From the NCBI RefSeq assembly GCF_000317245.1, contig NZ_AJLJ01000205.1, positions 36,433 to 100,432 of the forward strand: DNA of 64,000 nt, read 5' to 3'. Below are positions 53,262 to 62,383 of the stretch, piece after piece. This DNA is from Fischerella muscicola SAG 1427-1 = PCC 73103. GTDB taxonomy: Bacteria > Cyanobacteriota > Cyanobacteriia > Cyanobacteriales > Nostocaceae. The notes beneath the pieces are model-generated. The model did not search any database. It was not told the DNA's origin and saw nothing but the letters and a program-made list of their open reading frames with translations. The position numbers were made by a program, and so were the translations under genes. Positions within the stretch are counted from its first letter, which is position 1, and the number at the start of each line of letters is the position of its first letter.

Positions 53262-55112
53262 ATGCCTAATTTTCGTCGCTACACGCAGGTTTCAGTATTT
53301 GTTTTTCATGTGTGTTTTTCTGCATTACTTTTTGGCAACTACAAACAGGTAGCAGCTACCGTTAGCTTACCCCTACGCACCAAAAAAGCTATGGTGGTGT
53401 CTGCAAATCCCTTGGCGAGTGACGCAGGTTTGCAAATGTTACGCAAAGGTGGTAATGCAGTTGATGCAGCTGTGGCGACGACTTTTGCAATTTCTGTGGT
53501 GGAGCCGTTTTCAGCAGGAATTGGCGGCGGTGGCTTTTTGCTGTTTCGCGATGCTAAAACCGGAGAAATTAAAGCTTTAGATTTTCGTGAACGCGCACCC
53601 TTGAAAGCCACGAGAAATATGTATTTGGATGCTCAGGGTAAAGTGCGTCCAAATTTGAGTATCAATGGTCACTTAGCAGTAGGAACACCAGGAACAGTCG
53701 CAGGACTGTACGCAGTGCATCAACGTTATGGTAAGTTAGCTTGGGCAGAAGTTGTCAAACCTGCGATCGCTCTTGCTAAAGATGGGTTTATCCTGAGTCC
53801 TCAACTGAGATGGCGATCGCTCGGAGCCTACGAAAGTCGCAAGCAAGCAATTCTTGCTAATCCAGCCGCACGAGCAATTTTCACTCGCAATGGGGAATTT
53901 TATCAACCTGGAGAAAAACTCGTACAGCGTGATTTGGCAAAAACTTTAACAGCAATCTCCCAGAATCCACGCAGTTTTTACACTGGGAATATTGCTCGTG
54001 CAATTGCTGCTGACATGGCAAAAAATGGTGGTTTGGTAACTCTGGAAGACTTGAAATCTTACAAATCTATCTGGCGTACTCCTGTTTGTGGTAATTTTCG
54101 TCAAGCACGAGTTTGTTCAATGCCACCTCCTTCTTCTGGAGGTGTACATTTATTAGAAATGTTAAATATTATCGGTTCTACCGATTTAAAATCTTTAGGT
54201 TGGCATCATCCCGATGCCATACATCTGATGGTGGAAGCGATGAAAATTGCTTATGCTGATCGCTCGAAATTGTTGGGCGATCCTGATTTTGTGAAAGTAC
54301 CTTTACAACAATTGATTAGCCCTGCCTATGCCAAATTGCGCCGATCTGAAATTATGATGAATAGGGCTAGACCTGCAAAGGAAATTGAGCCTGCGACTAT
54401 GAAAATATTAGAACAAAATCTGACCCCTCAACCTGTTCTTCGCAAGCAAAAGCAGGGACTCATCCCCTCTATTAATAATTCTCTGACTACTGGCAACACC
54501 CAAGAAACATTCTATCAACCTCGTTACGAGTCTTCAGAAACAAGCCATCTTACCGTTGTCGATGCACAACGCAACGCCGTAAGTCTGACTTTTACTGTTA
54601 ACTTAGGGTTTGGTGCTGGTGTCGTTGCTGAGGGGACGGGAATTGTCCTCAATAACGAAATGGATGATTTTGCTGCTGCGCCAGGAGTCCCGAATGCTTT
54701 TGGTTTACTGGGTAACGAAGCAAATGCGATCGCACCACGCAAAACACCTTTATCCAGTATGACTCCCACCATTGTCACAGAAAATGGTCGCCTACGCCTA
54801 GCAGTGGGTGCGCCTGGTGGAGGAACAATCATCACCCAAGTGCTGCAAGTCATCCTGAATGTATTAGAGTACAACATGAATGTAGGTGAAGCTGTTTCTG
54901 TTCCCCGCATTCATCATCAATGGCTTCCTGACGAATTGCGAGTTGAACCTTTTGGTTTAGATACTCTCACCTTGGCAGAATTACAACGTCGGGGACACAA
55001 AATTAAACAAACTCAACCTTGGGGAAATATTAACGCGATCGCAGTTACGTCTGATGGAAGTTTAGAAGCAGCCGCAGATCCGCGTGGGGAAGGAGCGCCC
55101 AGAGGATATTAA
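53262..55112 (+). CDS. ggt: Gamma-glutamyltransferase
   Basis: 616 residues from the ATG at 53262 (a GTG five codons earlier is open). An N-terminal hydrophobic stretch (VSVFVFHVCFSALLFGNYKQ) is a signal peptide, so the enzyme is periplasmic or secreted. GNAVDAAVATTFAISVVEPF, IGGGGFLLFRDAKTGE and ALDFRERAP are family signatures. The autoprocessing and catalytic Thr is about residue 427 in SSETSHLTVVDAQRNAVS; PLSSMTPTIV and GAPGGGTIITQVLQV follow. It cleaves the gamma-glutamyl bond of glutathione and related compounds. Confidence 0.93.
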   Translation: MPNFRRYTQVSVFVFHVCFSALLFGNYKQVAATVSLPLRTKKAMVVSANPLASDAGLQMLRKGGNAVDAAVATTFAISVVEPFSAGIGGGGFLLFRDAKTGEIKALDFRERAPLKATRNMYLDAQGKVRPNLSINGHLAVGTPGTVAGLYAVHQRYGKLAWAEVVKPAIALAKDGFILSPQLRWRSLGAYESRKQAILANPAARAIFTRNGEFYQPGEKLVQRDLAKTLTAISQNPRSFYTGNIARAIAADMAKNGGLVTLEDLKSYKSIWRTPVCGNFRQARVCSMPPPSSGGVHLLEMLNIIGSTDLKSLGWHHPDAIHLMVEAMKIAYADRSKLLGDPDFVKVPLQQLISPAYAKLRRSEIMMNRARPAKEIEPATMKILEQNLTPQPVLRKQKQGLIPSINNSLTTGNTQETFYQPRYESSETSHLTVVDAQRNAVSLTFTVNLGFGAGVVAEGTGIVLNNEMDDFAAAPGVPNAFGLLGNEANAIAPRKTPLSSMTPTIVTENGRLRLAVGAPGGGTIITQVLQVILNVLEYNMNVGEAVSVPRIHHQWLPDELRVEPFGLDTLTLAELQRRGHKIKQTQPWGNINAIAVTSDGSLEAAADPRGEGAPRGY

Positions 55113-55123
55113 AATTGGGGATC

Positions 55124-55159
55124 GGGGACAAGGGGGACAAGGAGGACAAGGAGGACAAG
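55124..55159. repeat. 9-bp tandem repeat (GAGGACAAG-type x4)
   Basis: GGGGACAAG twice then GAGGACAAG twice, in the gap between ggt and the convergent gene. The same unit is found inside priA. Confidence 0.9.
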
Positions 55160-55199
55160 GGAGAAATTTCTCCCAATGACAAATGACTAATGACAAATA

Positions 55200-56054
55200 T
55201 TAAACTTGCCGTCTAAAAATTACCATTTCAGTACCGACAACTGGGTTACGTGCGACTAACCGATTTTGTGAGTCGGTAATTTCGAGATGGGTAAAGTCAA
55301 GTTCTTGAGAACGTTGGAGAATTTCGGCTGCGAGTTTATTTTGTTCGGATTCGGTGAGGGTGTACCAATCATCGCTAATTTTGATATCCAAACTGCTGGT
55401 GAGAAAGTTAGCTTGGATCGATTTTACAAGTCCAGAGGCAAAGCGATCGCTCACTTCTGCGACTTGATTTTCAATCGTTGCAATTAAAATTTGTTCTGGT
55501 GTTAATACTACGGTTGGTGTTGGTGTGGGAGTTATTTCTGGTTCTGGTTCTTTTGTGACTTCCTCTGGTATTGGTGTGGGTTCTTCCTCTACAGGTGGTG
55601 GTGTTTCTGTGATGGTTGGTTCTTCCAGTGGCGATGGTTCTGGAGATGGGGAGGTCAGGGGAGTAGGGGAAGTTGGAGAAGTAGGGGGAGTAGTTGCAAT
55701 TTCGGTGGGTTTACCTGTGAAAACGCTGGAAGTAGTCCAAACTAAGATGACAGCAAAAATTGCGATCGCTCCTGTCAAAGCTGTATCTGATAAATTTGCT
55801 GATAAATTTGCTGGTAAAAAAGAGCGGATTTTGGCTAACAGTCTACTCCACCAGTTGGGAGATACATCACCGGGAGGGGACTCTGTTTCTAGTTTGTCTA
55901 CTGTTGTTTCTAAAAGTGCGATCGCGCCTTTGAGAATTTGGATAGTTTTAGTCTTCCAAAAAGACTGTCCTCTTTGGTTGTTTCTTTGGCGAGGTGTATT
56001 TTCCTGTGGTTGCGGCGAAGAAGATGGCTGTGAATTCTGATTGTCCTGTGACAT
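55200..56054 (-). CDS. Membrane protein with Pro-rich linker, unknown
   Basis: 284 residues. N-terminal 90 residues polar (MSQDNQNSQPSSSPQPQ...), one membrane segment (TALTGAIAIFAVILVWTTSS), a 60-residue Pro/Glu/Thr linker, then a C-terminal domain of about 100 residues (LTPEQILIATIENQVAEVSD; DWYTLTESEQNKLAAEIL; HLEITDSQNRLVARNPVVG). This design is frequent among cyanobacterial proteins of unknown function. The Pro-rich linker is coded by near-repeats, which leaves an antisense frame open; that is not a gene. Confidence 0.75.
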   Translation of the reverse strand: MSQDNQNSQPSSSPQPQENTPRQRNNQRGQSFWKTKTIQILKGAIALLETTVDKLETESPPGDVSPNWWSRLLAKIRSFLPANLSANLSDTALTGAIAIFAVILVWTTSSVFTGKPTEIATTPPTSPTSPTPLTSPSPEPSPLEEPTITETPPPVEEEPTPIPEEVTKEPEPEITPTPTPTVVLTPEQILIATIENQVAEVSDRFASGLVKSIQANFLTSSLDIKISDDWYTLTESEQNKLAAEILQRSQELDFTHLEITDSQNRLVARNPVVGTEMVIFRRQV

Positions 56055-56173
56055 GGAACTTTCACTCAGAGCAGCGAATCAAAGACTTAATATTCTGGCT
56101 GCAACCTCCCCAGCCTTAATGTATCATTTCAACGCTTGCGCTAAACTGACCTAATTAATGATTTTTGTTAAAT

Positions 56174-57091
56174 ATGAAACTCAAACGTCGTCAATTTTTA
56201 TTTTTAGGTGGACTAAGTGCGATTGGTACAGGGTTCTTAGCTAGTCTTAGTCGTCAGATTTTTAGTCAAAATAGTGAGCATCAAATCTCACAGGCTATAG
56301 CTGCTATCCCATCTAGCAAAAAAGATTTATTATTGCGTTTTGTTTCTGTGGCAGATACGGGTACAGGTGCAAAAGGTCAGTATGATGTAGCTAGAGCGAT
56401 GGCTAATTATCACAGTAAAAACTATTATAATTTAGTGATCTTGGCAGGAGATAATATCTACACCAATGGTGAAATGGAGAAGATTAACGCAGTCTTTGAG
56501 CGTCCCTATGCTCCATTACTAAAAAAAGGTGTAAAATTCCAAGCTGCTTTAGGAAACCATGATATTCGTACAGCCAATGGTGACTTGCAAGTTAAATATG
56601 TAAACTTTAATATGCAAGGACGTTATTATACATTTCGCCGAGATAAAGTACAATTTTTCGCCCTAGATACTAATAGTAATGCTGATTGGATTAACCAACT
56701 AAATTGGCTAGAACAAGAATTAAGCCAAAGTAACGCTACTTGGAAAATAGTTTTTGGTCATCATCCCATTTATGCATCAGGTGTTTATGGCAGTAATCCT
56801 GATTTTATTAAAACTTTTACTCCCTTGTTTCAAAAATATGGTGTGCAACTTTATATCAATGGACATGAACACCATTATGAACGTACTCGTGCCATCAATG
56901 GTACAACTTATTTAATTTGTGGAGGTGGTGCAGGTACTCGTCCTGTCGGTAAAAATGAATGGACTGAATATTCTGCTGAAAAGTTGAGTTTCGCAACTTA
57001 TGAAGTGTTTTCAGATCGAATAGAAGTGAATGGGATAGATATAGCAAACCGTGTTTTTGATCAAGGTACTATTCCATTGAAATCAGCTTGA
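56174..57091 (+). CDS. Tat-exported metallophosphoesterase (purple acid phosphatase-like)
   Basis: 305 residues from the ATG at 56174. The N-terminus KLKRRQFLFLGGLSAI is a twin-arginine signal. The calcineurin-like core has its metal ligands in order: VSVADTGTG, LAGDNIY, LGNHD, GHHP and NGHEHHYER. It should hydrolyse phosphoesters outside the cytoplasm. The nearest described type is the tartrate-resistant acid phosphatase (ACP5-like) family. Confidence 0.9.
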   Translation: MKLKRRQFLFLGGLSAIGTGFLASLSRQIFSQNSEHQISQAIAAIPSSKKDLLLRFVSVADTGTGAKGQYDVARAMANYHSKNYYNLVILAGDNIYTNGEMEKINAVFERPYAPLLKKGVKFQAALGNHDIRTANGDLQVKYVNFNMQGRYYTFRRDKVQFFALDTNSNADWINQLNWLEQELSQSNATWKIVFGHHPIYASGVYGSNPDFIKTFTPLFQKYGVQLYINGHEHHYERTRAINGTTYLICGGGAGTRPVGKNEWTEYSAEKLSFATYEVFSDRIEVNGIDIANRVFDQGTIPLKSA

Positions 57092-57165
57092 TTAATTAAG
57101 TTGGTGAGGAGAAACAGAAAGTAATATCAATTTGAAAAAAGAATGCGGCAAATGAATTTTGTACC

Positions 57166-57185
57166 AGACGCAATAAATCGCGTCT
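57166..57185. repeat. AGACGCGAT palindrome upstream of GNAT gene
   Basis: AGACGCAAT-AA-ATCGCGTCT, one mismatch from a perfect palindrome; same family as at 44138-44207. It lies in an in-frame extension of the next gene and argues against the earlier start. Confidence 0.75.
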
Positions 57186-57226
57186 CATATTATGAATGTG
57201 TCGCTTACCTTATTACTGAGGCGCTA

Positions 57227-57742
57227 ATGCTTAATATTATCCCCGAAAGTTACAAAGAAATCTCAACAATTCACAAATTAATAACAGAAGCTTTTGATCA
57301 AGTCAAGGTAGCTGAACTTGTAGATATTATTCGTCAATCGGAAAATTTTATTCCTGAACTTTCATTAGTAGCAGTAGAAAATGAAGAAGTATTAGGACAC
57401 ATTCTTTTTAGTCAAATTACCATTGAAACACCTAACCAAACTATTCCATCACTAGCGCTAGCACCACTAGCCGTAAAATCATCACATCAGCGCCAAGGTA
57501 TTGGTAGCAGATTGGTGGAAGTGGGTTTGTCAAAATGTCGTGAATTTGATTATCCTCTGGTTATAGTTGTTGGGGAACCAGCCTATTATCAACGTTTTGG
57601 CTTTCAAACAGCAGGTAAATTTGGTTTGCGATCGTCCTTATCTTTTCCTGATGAAGTGTTTATGATATTGGAGTTAAAACCTGCTGCTTTGACAAACATT
57701 ACTGGTACTGTGCGTTATCCTGCATATTTTCAAGATGTTTAA
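57227..57742 (+). CDS. GNAT N-acetyltransferase (YhbS-like)
   Basis: 171 residues from ATG at 57227, preceded by GAGG; an ATG at 57143 is open but runs through a palindromic repeat and is rejected. LNIIPESYKEISTIHKLITE, then LSLVAVENEEVLGHILFSQI, then ALAPLAVKSSHQRQGIGSRL with the acetyl-CoA-binding Q-R-Q-G-I-G, then VGEPAYYQRFGFQTAGKFGL. This matches the YhbS-like N-acetyltransferases. Substrate unknown. Confidence 0.87.
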   Translation: MLNIIPESYKEISTIHKLITEAFDQVKVAELVDIIRQSENFIPELSLVAVENEEVLGHILFSQITIETPNQTIPSLALAPLAVKSSHQRQGIGSRLVEVGLSKCREFDYPLVIVVGEPAYYQRFGFQTAGKFGLRSSLSFPDEVFMILELKPAALTNITGTVRYPAYFQDV

Positions 57743-57882
57743 TTAGAAAGAGAAGTTAAAATTCTAAACTCAAAAAAGAATTTACATACTTACTAGCTTT
57801 CTAATTTGAGTAGACACAATTATCTAAACTCTATTGTTGTGCGGCGGAGCTTATGCAGAACATGATGGCTTAAAAACTTTCT

Positions 57883-58773
57883 TTATACACTTGGACGCCA
57901 AAAAACGCACTGTCTTTGCTGTTCGGAAAAATTGGTTGCTAGTGATAGCAAGTCTTCACCAGGAAGAGATGATTTACAATAAAAAGGATATTGAGGTTGT
58001 CTACTTGTGTAATCAAAGAAAATTGTGAATCTATCTTGGTCTACAGGAACCTTACCTCGATGAAAAACTTGCGAAGTAGTAGCAAAAACTACTGTTCCAG
58101 CTTTTCCAGTACATGATTTCCATAAGGATTGTGAGAAAGCTTGTTGCAAAGTTTTTTCTTGAATATAACCATGTTTATACTTCAAAGAACGAGCTACACT
58201 CGAAGTTAAAGATAGTGGAATATATTGAAAAGGGCCACAATTCTCATCTACATCATTTAAATATACAATGACCTTGAGAATTTTTCTGTCTTCAACATCT
58301 ATATGCCATAACCGAGATTTTCGCTCAATAGAATTGGCAAGATCTCTGCGAAAATAGGCTCCATGATAGGCTACAGGTAGACCAATATAATTCTCAACTA
58401 TATTGAGTAAACGTTTTTCTAGCCCCCACATAAATATTTCTGGATACTGCATCATTTGTTCAGAACTGGCATGAACAACATATTCATTTTCTTCTCCAGA
58501 AAGAGTATTTGGTATTTCTGGCATCAATTTTTGTGCAGCCAAAAACATTTTATCTGTATGCGGAATAGATAGGGCTTCTAGTGAAGTTACCACTACTCCT
58601 TCACGCTTGATAGATTCAACTAAATTTAAATCAGCTTTTGAAAGCACAGGTAGATTTGGTAAGTGCTGTTCAAGTGCAGCTTGATAATTCCGATCAGCTT
58701 GATTTTGCAAGAACGAAATCTGATACACATTTTTTAAAATGTGATTTCGTATTTGTTTAACAATTGTGCTCAT
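57883..58773 (-). CDS. Phytanoyl-CoA-dioxygenase-like (2OG-Fe(II)) protein
   Basis: 296 residues from the ATG at 58773 (TTG at 58797 possible). The double-stranded beta-helix core shows SRLWHIDVEDRKILKVIVYL with the HxD metal pair, NDVDENCGPFQYIPLS as in PhyH enzymes, and later VFHRGKVPVDQDRFTIFFDY, giving the distal His and the Arg that would bind 2-oxoglutarate. Its C-terminal ~50 residues (FCKSSLPGEDLLSLATNFSE) are outside the core. Substrate unknown; many bacterial relatives act on small lipids or secondary metabolites. Confidence 0.8.
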   Translation of the reverse strand: MSTIVKQIRNHILKNVYQISFLQNQADRNYQAALEQHLPNLPVLSKADLNLVESIKREGVVVTSLEALSIPHTDKMFLAAQKLMPEIPNTLSGEENEYVVHASSEQMMQYPEIFMWGLEKRLLNIVENYIGLPVAYHGAYFRRDLANSIERKSRLWHIDVEDRKILKVIVYLNDVDENCGPFQYIPLSLTSSVARSLKYKHGYIQEKTLQQAFSQSLWKSCTGKAGTVVFATTSQVFHRGKVPVDQDRFTIFFDYTSRQPQYPFYCKSSLPGEDLLSLATNFSEQQRQCVFWRPSV

Positions 58774-58797
58774 AATTTCAATTATTTTCTTTTCCAA

Positions 58798-59368
58798 AAA
58801 ATTGGCTATACATAATTATTTCTCATCAAAGTAGCTAGAAGGGTAAAGCAGAAGGGGGTTTTGCCTTTAATACTTATTTTTACATCAGTATTTATTTTTT
58901 CATTATACTTAGTTATGCTGTATTGTAAGTATTATTCAGTGTATTTGTCTAATCAATTATGATAGGTTTTATCAAAAATTTATCATTGCTTTACAGATAA
59001 CAAGTAAGTAATTACCGTATACTAGTAAGACTAGCCATAGTAATTTTAAGACAACCAAATTAATCTCTTAAATTTTAAAAAAAGTTTATATTTTTTTGCA
59101 TAATCTAATACAAATAGCAAAAAAGCAGCTATTTGCCGCACCTCACTTATTTTGCTTGCAGAGATAAAACATCTGATAAATTAAAGGAGCTTTGAAAATA
59201 TCTTGAAAAATCAAAAATAAAATCATACAAACTCATTAGAAAGTAAAATCGTTAAAGTTTGCTGTTGGACTTCAGATCAGTCTCAAGTCTGGTATATGCT
59301 ACAGGCAGAGTAGTATAAATTTCTGATTTTGCCCTAAAAATTTGTTTTTAGGACTTACACGGCGAAAG
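58798..59368. other. Divergent AT-rich intergenic region
   Basis: 571 bases, very AT-rich, with no ORF, array or strong hairpin recognised. Confidence 0.5.
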
Positions 59369-59773
59369 ATGCGGCTAACAATCGTTCTCATTGTACTATT
59401 AGTACTGACTGCATGTACTACCAGTGTACTTGCACCACCTAGTCAGTTAGTGGAAAAAGCGATCGCGCTTCAGTTGCAGAAAACCCAACAGCAACTCAAT
59501 CAACAGCTGGATCTCGATTTCCAGGGGTTTCAAATTAACCACCTGTCAATTACTCAAGAAAAACCTCTAACAATCCAAAATCTCATCACCTACCAAGTTC
59601 GTGGTACTTACAATCTCACCTTCAAGCTACCAAAACGAAAATTAACACAACCAGACAAACCGTTTGAAGTGTATCTACAACTGCAAAAAGAGGGTAAGAC
59701 ATGGCGGTTACTGCTTCCAGAACAGAGTCGAAAAGACGCTGAAGCTGTTTGGCACAGTTATCTGATTCAGTAG
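59369..59773 (+). CDS. Small lipoprotein, unknown
   Basis: 134 residues from the ATG at 59369 (GGCGAAAG just upstream). MRLTIVLIVLLVLTACTTSV is a lipoprotein signal with the lipobox LTAC. The mature domain (VEKAIALQLQKTQQQLNQQL; FQINHLSITQEKPLTIQNL; WRLLLPEQSRKDAEAVWHSY) seems a small alpha/beta fold. No family is recognised. Confidence 0.75.
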   Translation: MRLTIVLIVLLVLTACTTSVLAPPSQLVEKAIALQLQKTQQQLNQQLDLDFQGFQINHLSITQEKPLTIQNLITYQVRGTYNLTFKLPKRKLTQPDKPFEVYLQLQKEGKTWRLLLPEQSRKDAEAVWHSYLIQ

Positions 59774-59909
59774 TGCTTAGTTTGAGAATTTTGTTAGCCA
59801 TACAGTTCTGATTTACATCCTTTACTTTGCTTGTAACTTTCAATAAATTCCACTAAGAACGGTGGCAAAGAGATGGATAGTTTTTCGACCTTCATATTCC
59901 TACTATTTA

Positions 59910-59948
59910 CTACTATATAGTAGGAATTTTATTACTACTATATAGTAG
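59910..59948. promoter_or_regulatory. Two CTACTATATAGTAG palindromes
   Basis: Perfect 14-base palindromes at 59910-59923 and 59935-59948, centre spacing 25 bases, with a further TCCTACTATT to the left. They lie between two convergent genes, which is odd for operators; they may act as terminators or serve an unrecognised transcript. Confidence 0.5.
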
Positions 59949-60016
59949 CTTAGTAAACAGGCGGCAAAATCAGTCTACTTAACCCTACATCCTTCTTGTC
60001 CCCGATCGCCATTCCC

Positions 60017-60244
60017 TCAGAATTTCACATCTAAATCAACCCCCAATGCTTCTTCAATTTTGCGGAGGTTCTCAATGGAAAGCGCTCCTTTGAGAGTTTC
60101 CTTTTCGATGTCGTACCAGTAGGTGCGCGACACACCAACCTCATCACATATCTGTTCGAGAGATTTCCTCGAATCTAGTCGAGCTTGCTTGATGCGATCG
60201 CCCAAACCTTCAATTTCAATTTCTTTAACTTGTCTTATTCGCAT
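60017..60244 (-). CDS. Small XRE-family DNA-binding protein
   Basis: 75 residues. LGDRIKQARLDSRKSLEQIC, then DEVGVSRTYWYDIEKETLKG, then LSIENLRKIEEALGVDLDVK is a lambda-repressor-like helix-turn-helix. No toxin gene is adjacent. It is followed by the two CTACTATATAGTAG palindromes 69 bases downstream of the stop. Confidence 0.85.
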   Translation of the reverse strand: MRIRQVKEIEIEGLGDRIKQARLDSRKSLEQICDEVGVSRTYWYDIEKETLKGALSIENLRKIEEALGVDLDVKF

Positions 60245-60358
60245 GATCGCACTTATTACAAAACGACCTAAATAGAGTAAAAATTTAACTCATTATTTTA
60301 TATTAAACCATAAATTTTTAGCTTGCTAACTAAAAATTTTTAGTGTAGTATAAAAAAT

Positions 60359-60402
60359 ATAGAGAAGGCGCTTCCGACTCACAATCTCAAGCGCCTCTCT
60401 AT
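60359..60402. promoter_or_regulatory. Hairpin in front of the 66-residue gene
   Basis: ATAGAGAAGGCGCTT (60359-60373) pairs with AAGCGCCTCTCTAT (60389-60402), one bulged A, 15-base loop. A CTAAAAATTTTTAG palindrome lies just upstream (60330-60343). The hairpin ends 44 bases before the next ATG. It may be an attenuator or a decayed repeat. Confidence 0.45.
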
Positions 60403-60446
60403 CCCAAAACAATCGTTCATCGTTTTGATTATTTAAAATTGTAGCA

Positions 60447-60647
60447 ATGACACAACCAATTTTTTGGCAAACACCTACTAGAGGCTTTGTAAATTTAGCT
60501 TACGCTCGCAAAGTTTGCTTTCGGAGGATAAACTACAACATGGCTTGGCAATTTTCCTGCGTCATCATTTGGAGTAATGGCGAAAAGGAAAGTTTTTTTG
60601 GCAAAGATGCTGAACTTATAGTCCAAACACTCAGAAATATGAAATAA
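60447..60647 (+). CDS. Small protein, unknown
   Basis: 66 residues: MTQPIFWQTPTRGFVNLAYA, then RKVCFRRINYNMAWQFSCVI and a tail ending AELIVQTLRNMK. The FVNLAYARKV... IIWSNGEKESFFG layout resembles short beta-rich proteins often seen in cyanobacteria. The ATG is supported by length only. Confidence 0.5.
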   Translation: MTQPIFWQTPTRGFVNLAYARKVCFRRINYNMAWQFSCVIIWSNGEKESFFGKDAELIVQTLRNMK

Positions 60648-60707
60648 AAGTAACATTGCAGGGAAACTCCCCTGCGATCGCACTTTCCTGGCGACTGTGA
60701 TTTCTCA

Positions 60708-62327
60708 TCACTTCTTCACAAGTGCTGCAATTGCAGCAACTAATTTTGCAGGATCAGCAGGTTTGGCGATATGAAGTTGAAAGCCAGCAGCAAAAACTTG
60801 TTGTTGCGTCGTTTCTGCGGCGTAAGCAGTCAGAGCGATCGCCGGAATTTCTCCACCTTGATTACTAGGTAGCGATCGCAATTTGCGAATTAAAGCGTAG
60901 CCATCAAATTCTGGCATACCCAAATCACTTAAGAGCAAATCTGGTTTGGATTGAGCGATCGCAGCGAGTGCTTCATTTGCTGAGGTGGCGATCGTCACAG
61001 CTGCTCCCTGTTCTTCCAATAAAAACGCCAGAAACTCGCGTGTATCAGCATCATCATCCACGACTAACAAATGTATACCTTCTAGCGGTGCATGGAGCAT
61101 ACAAAATGGATAGGAAGCATCACATGCTTTGTGATCTACACTTACTAACTCTTGATTCTTTTGCACCATAGGTAAACTAACCGTAAATGTTGCACCTTGT
61201 CCTTCTCCTGGACTTTCTGCCCAAACTCTACCACCGTGTAACTCCACAAGCTGACGTACAATCGCTAAACCAAGTCCTAATCCACCTGATCTACGAGTAA
61301 TGCTACTATCTGCCTGACGGAAATACTCAAATACATAGGGCAAAAAGTCAAAACTAATACCCTGCCCTGTATCCTGAACTCGAATGTATACGTAAGAATC
61401 AATTTGTTCTAAGTAGACTTCAACTTTTCCGCCCGTTGGTGTAAATTTAACTGCATTAGAAAGCAGATTCCAAATCACTTGTTGCAGACGTCCACTATCA
61501 CCTTTTACCCGTCCAATCTTCTTACCTAAATTCAGACTGATTTGAATTGATTTAGCTTCGGCTGCTAACCGCACTGTCTCTAAAGCAGCTTCAATAATAG
61601 CAGCAAGATTAACAGTTTCTAAATTGAGTGCTAACTTACCTCGAAGAATGCGCGAGATATCCAATAAATCATCAATTAATTGTACCTGTAGTTCCGCATT
61701 CCGTTCGATAGTTTCCACCGCCCGAACCTTCGCAACTTCGTTCAATGATCCTTTTTTCAAAAGTTTTGCCCAACCCAAAATAGGATGAAGTGGAGAACGC
61801 AATTCATGAGAAACAATAGCGAGAAATTCATCTTTAACGCGGTTCGCTTTTTCCGCCGCTTCTTTTGCTTGTTGACGTTCTTCTGCTATAGCCAAAGCCT
61901 GATCTCGCAAGTTTTTATATTCTTGAACTCGAAACGTTAAATCAGTGACATCTTGAATTGAAAAAAGAGCATAAAACCCATCTCCATCTAATGCAGGAAC
62001 AGCTGTTACTGTTGTGTGTTGAATGCAGTATCTACCCTGTGGTAGTGCTACGGGAATAACATATTTATGCAATTGCGAAGAAAAGATTGTAGGAGGCCCA
62101 CCTTCAAAAATCTGGTGCAGGCGGTTAGCATACCGGGGTTGATTTAGATGAGAGAAATATTCATAAATAGAGTTTCCTAAAATCTTACTCCTGGGAATTT
62201 TCGTCCATTCCTCTAAACAGCAGTTCCAAAATAAAACGGTGCAATTTGAATGTAGAACAAAAGCTCCTAAAGGGATTCTATCTAAAAGGCTAAATTTGTC
62301 TTGAGCTTGTTCAATTTCGTTCATCAT
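60708..62327 (-). CDS. PAS-hybrid histidine kinase with receiver domain
   Basis: 539 residues, soluble. PAS domain (about 15-125: GAFVLHSNCTVLFWNCCLEE), coiled linker, DHp with His174 (FLAIVSHELRSPLHPILGWA), catalytic domain with the N box (LLSNAVKFTPTGG) and G boxes (SGGLGLGLAIVRQLVELHGG), then a C-terminal receiver (LLVVDDDADTREFLAFLLEE) with phosphoacceptor Asp468 in LLLSDLGMPEFDGY. Last gene of the operon with a response regulator and CheC-like protein; the gap to the CheC-like gene is 56 bases. Confidence 0.95.
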   Translation of the reverse strand: MMNEIEQAQDKFSLLDRIPLGAFVLHSNCTVLFWNCCLEEWTKIPRSKILGNSIYEYFSHLNQPRYANRLHQIFEGGPPTIFSSQLHKYVIPVALPQGRYCIQHTTVTAVPALDGDGFYALFSIQDVTDLTFRVQEYKNLRDQALAIAEERQQAKEAAEKANRVKDEFLAIVSHELRSPLHPILGWAKLLKKGSLNEVAKVRAVETIERNAELQVQLIDDLLDISRILRGKLALNLETVNLAAIIEAALETVRLAAEAKSIQISLNLGKKIGRVKGDSGRLQQVIWNLLSNAVKFTPTGGKVEVYLEQIDSYVYIRVQDTGQGISFDFLPYVFEYFRQADSSITRRSGGLGLGLAIVRQLVELHGGRVWAESPGEGQGATFTVSLPMVQKNQELVSVDHKACDASYPFCMLHAPLEGIHLLVVDDDADTREFLAFLLEEQGAAVTIATSANEALAAIAQSKPDLLLSDLGMPEFDGYALIRKLRSLPSNQGGEIPAIALTAYAAETTQQQVFAAGFQLHIAKPADPAKLVAAIAALVKK

Positions 62328-62383
62328 TGCATCAAACCGTTTTTAATATTTTTATGCACCACAAAGTATGATAATTTTCCGAA

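Noticed and set aside
55525..56040. 171-codon antisense ORF, Gly/Val/Ser-rich
   Set aside because: Complement of the Pro/Thr/Glu linker of the 55200-56054 gene.
57834..58028. 64-codon ORF antisense to the PhyH-like gene
   Set aside because: No domain; overlaps the coding end of the better-supported gene.
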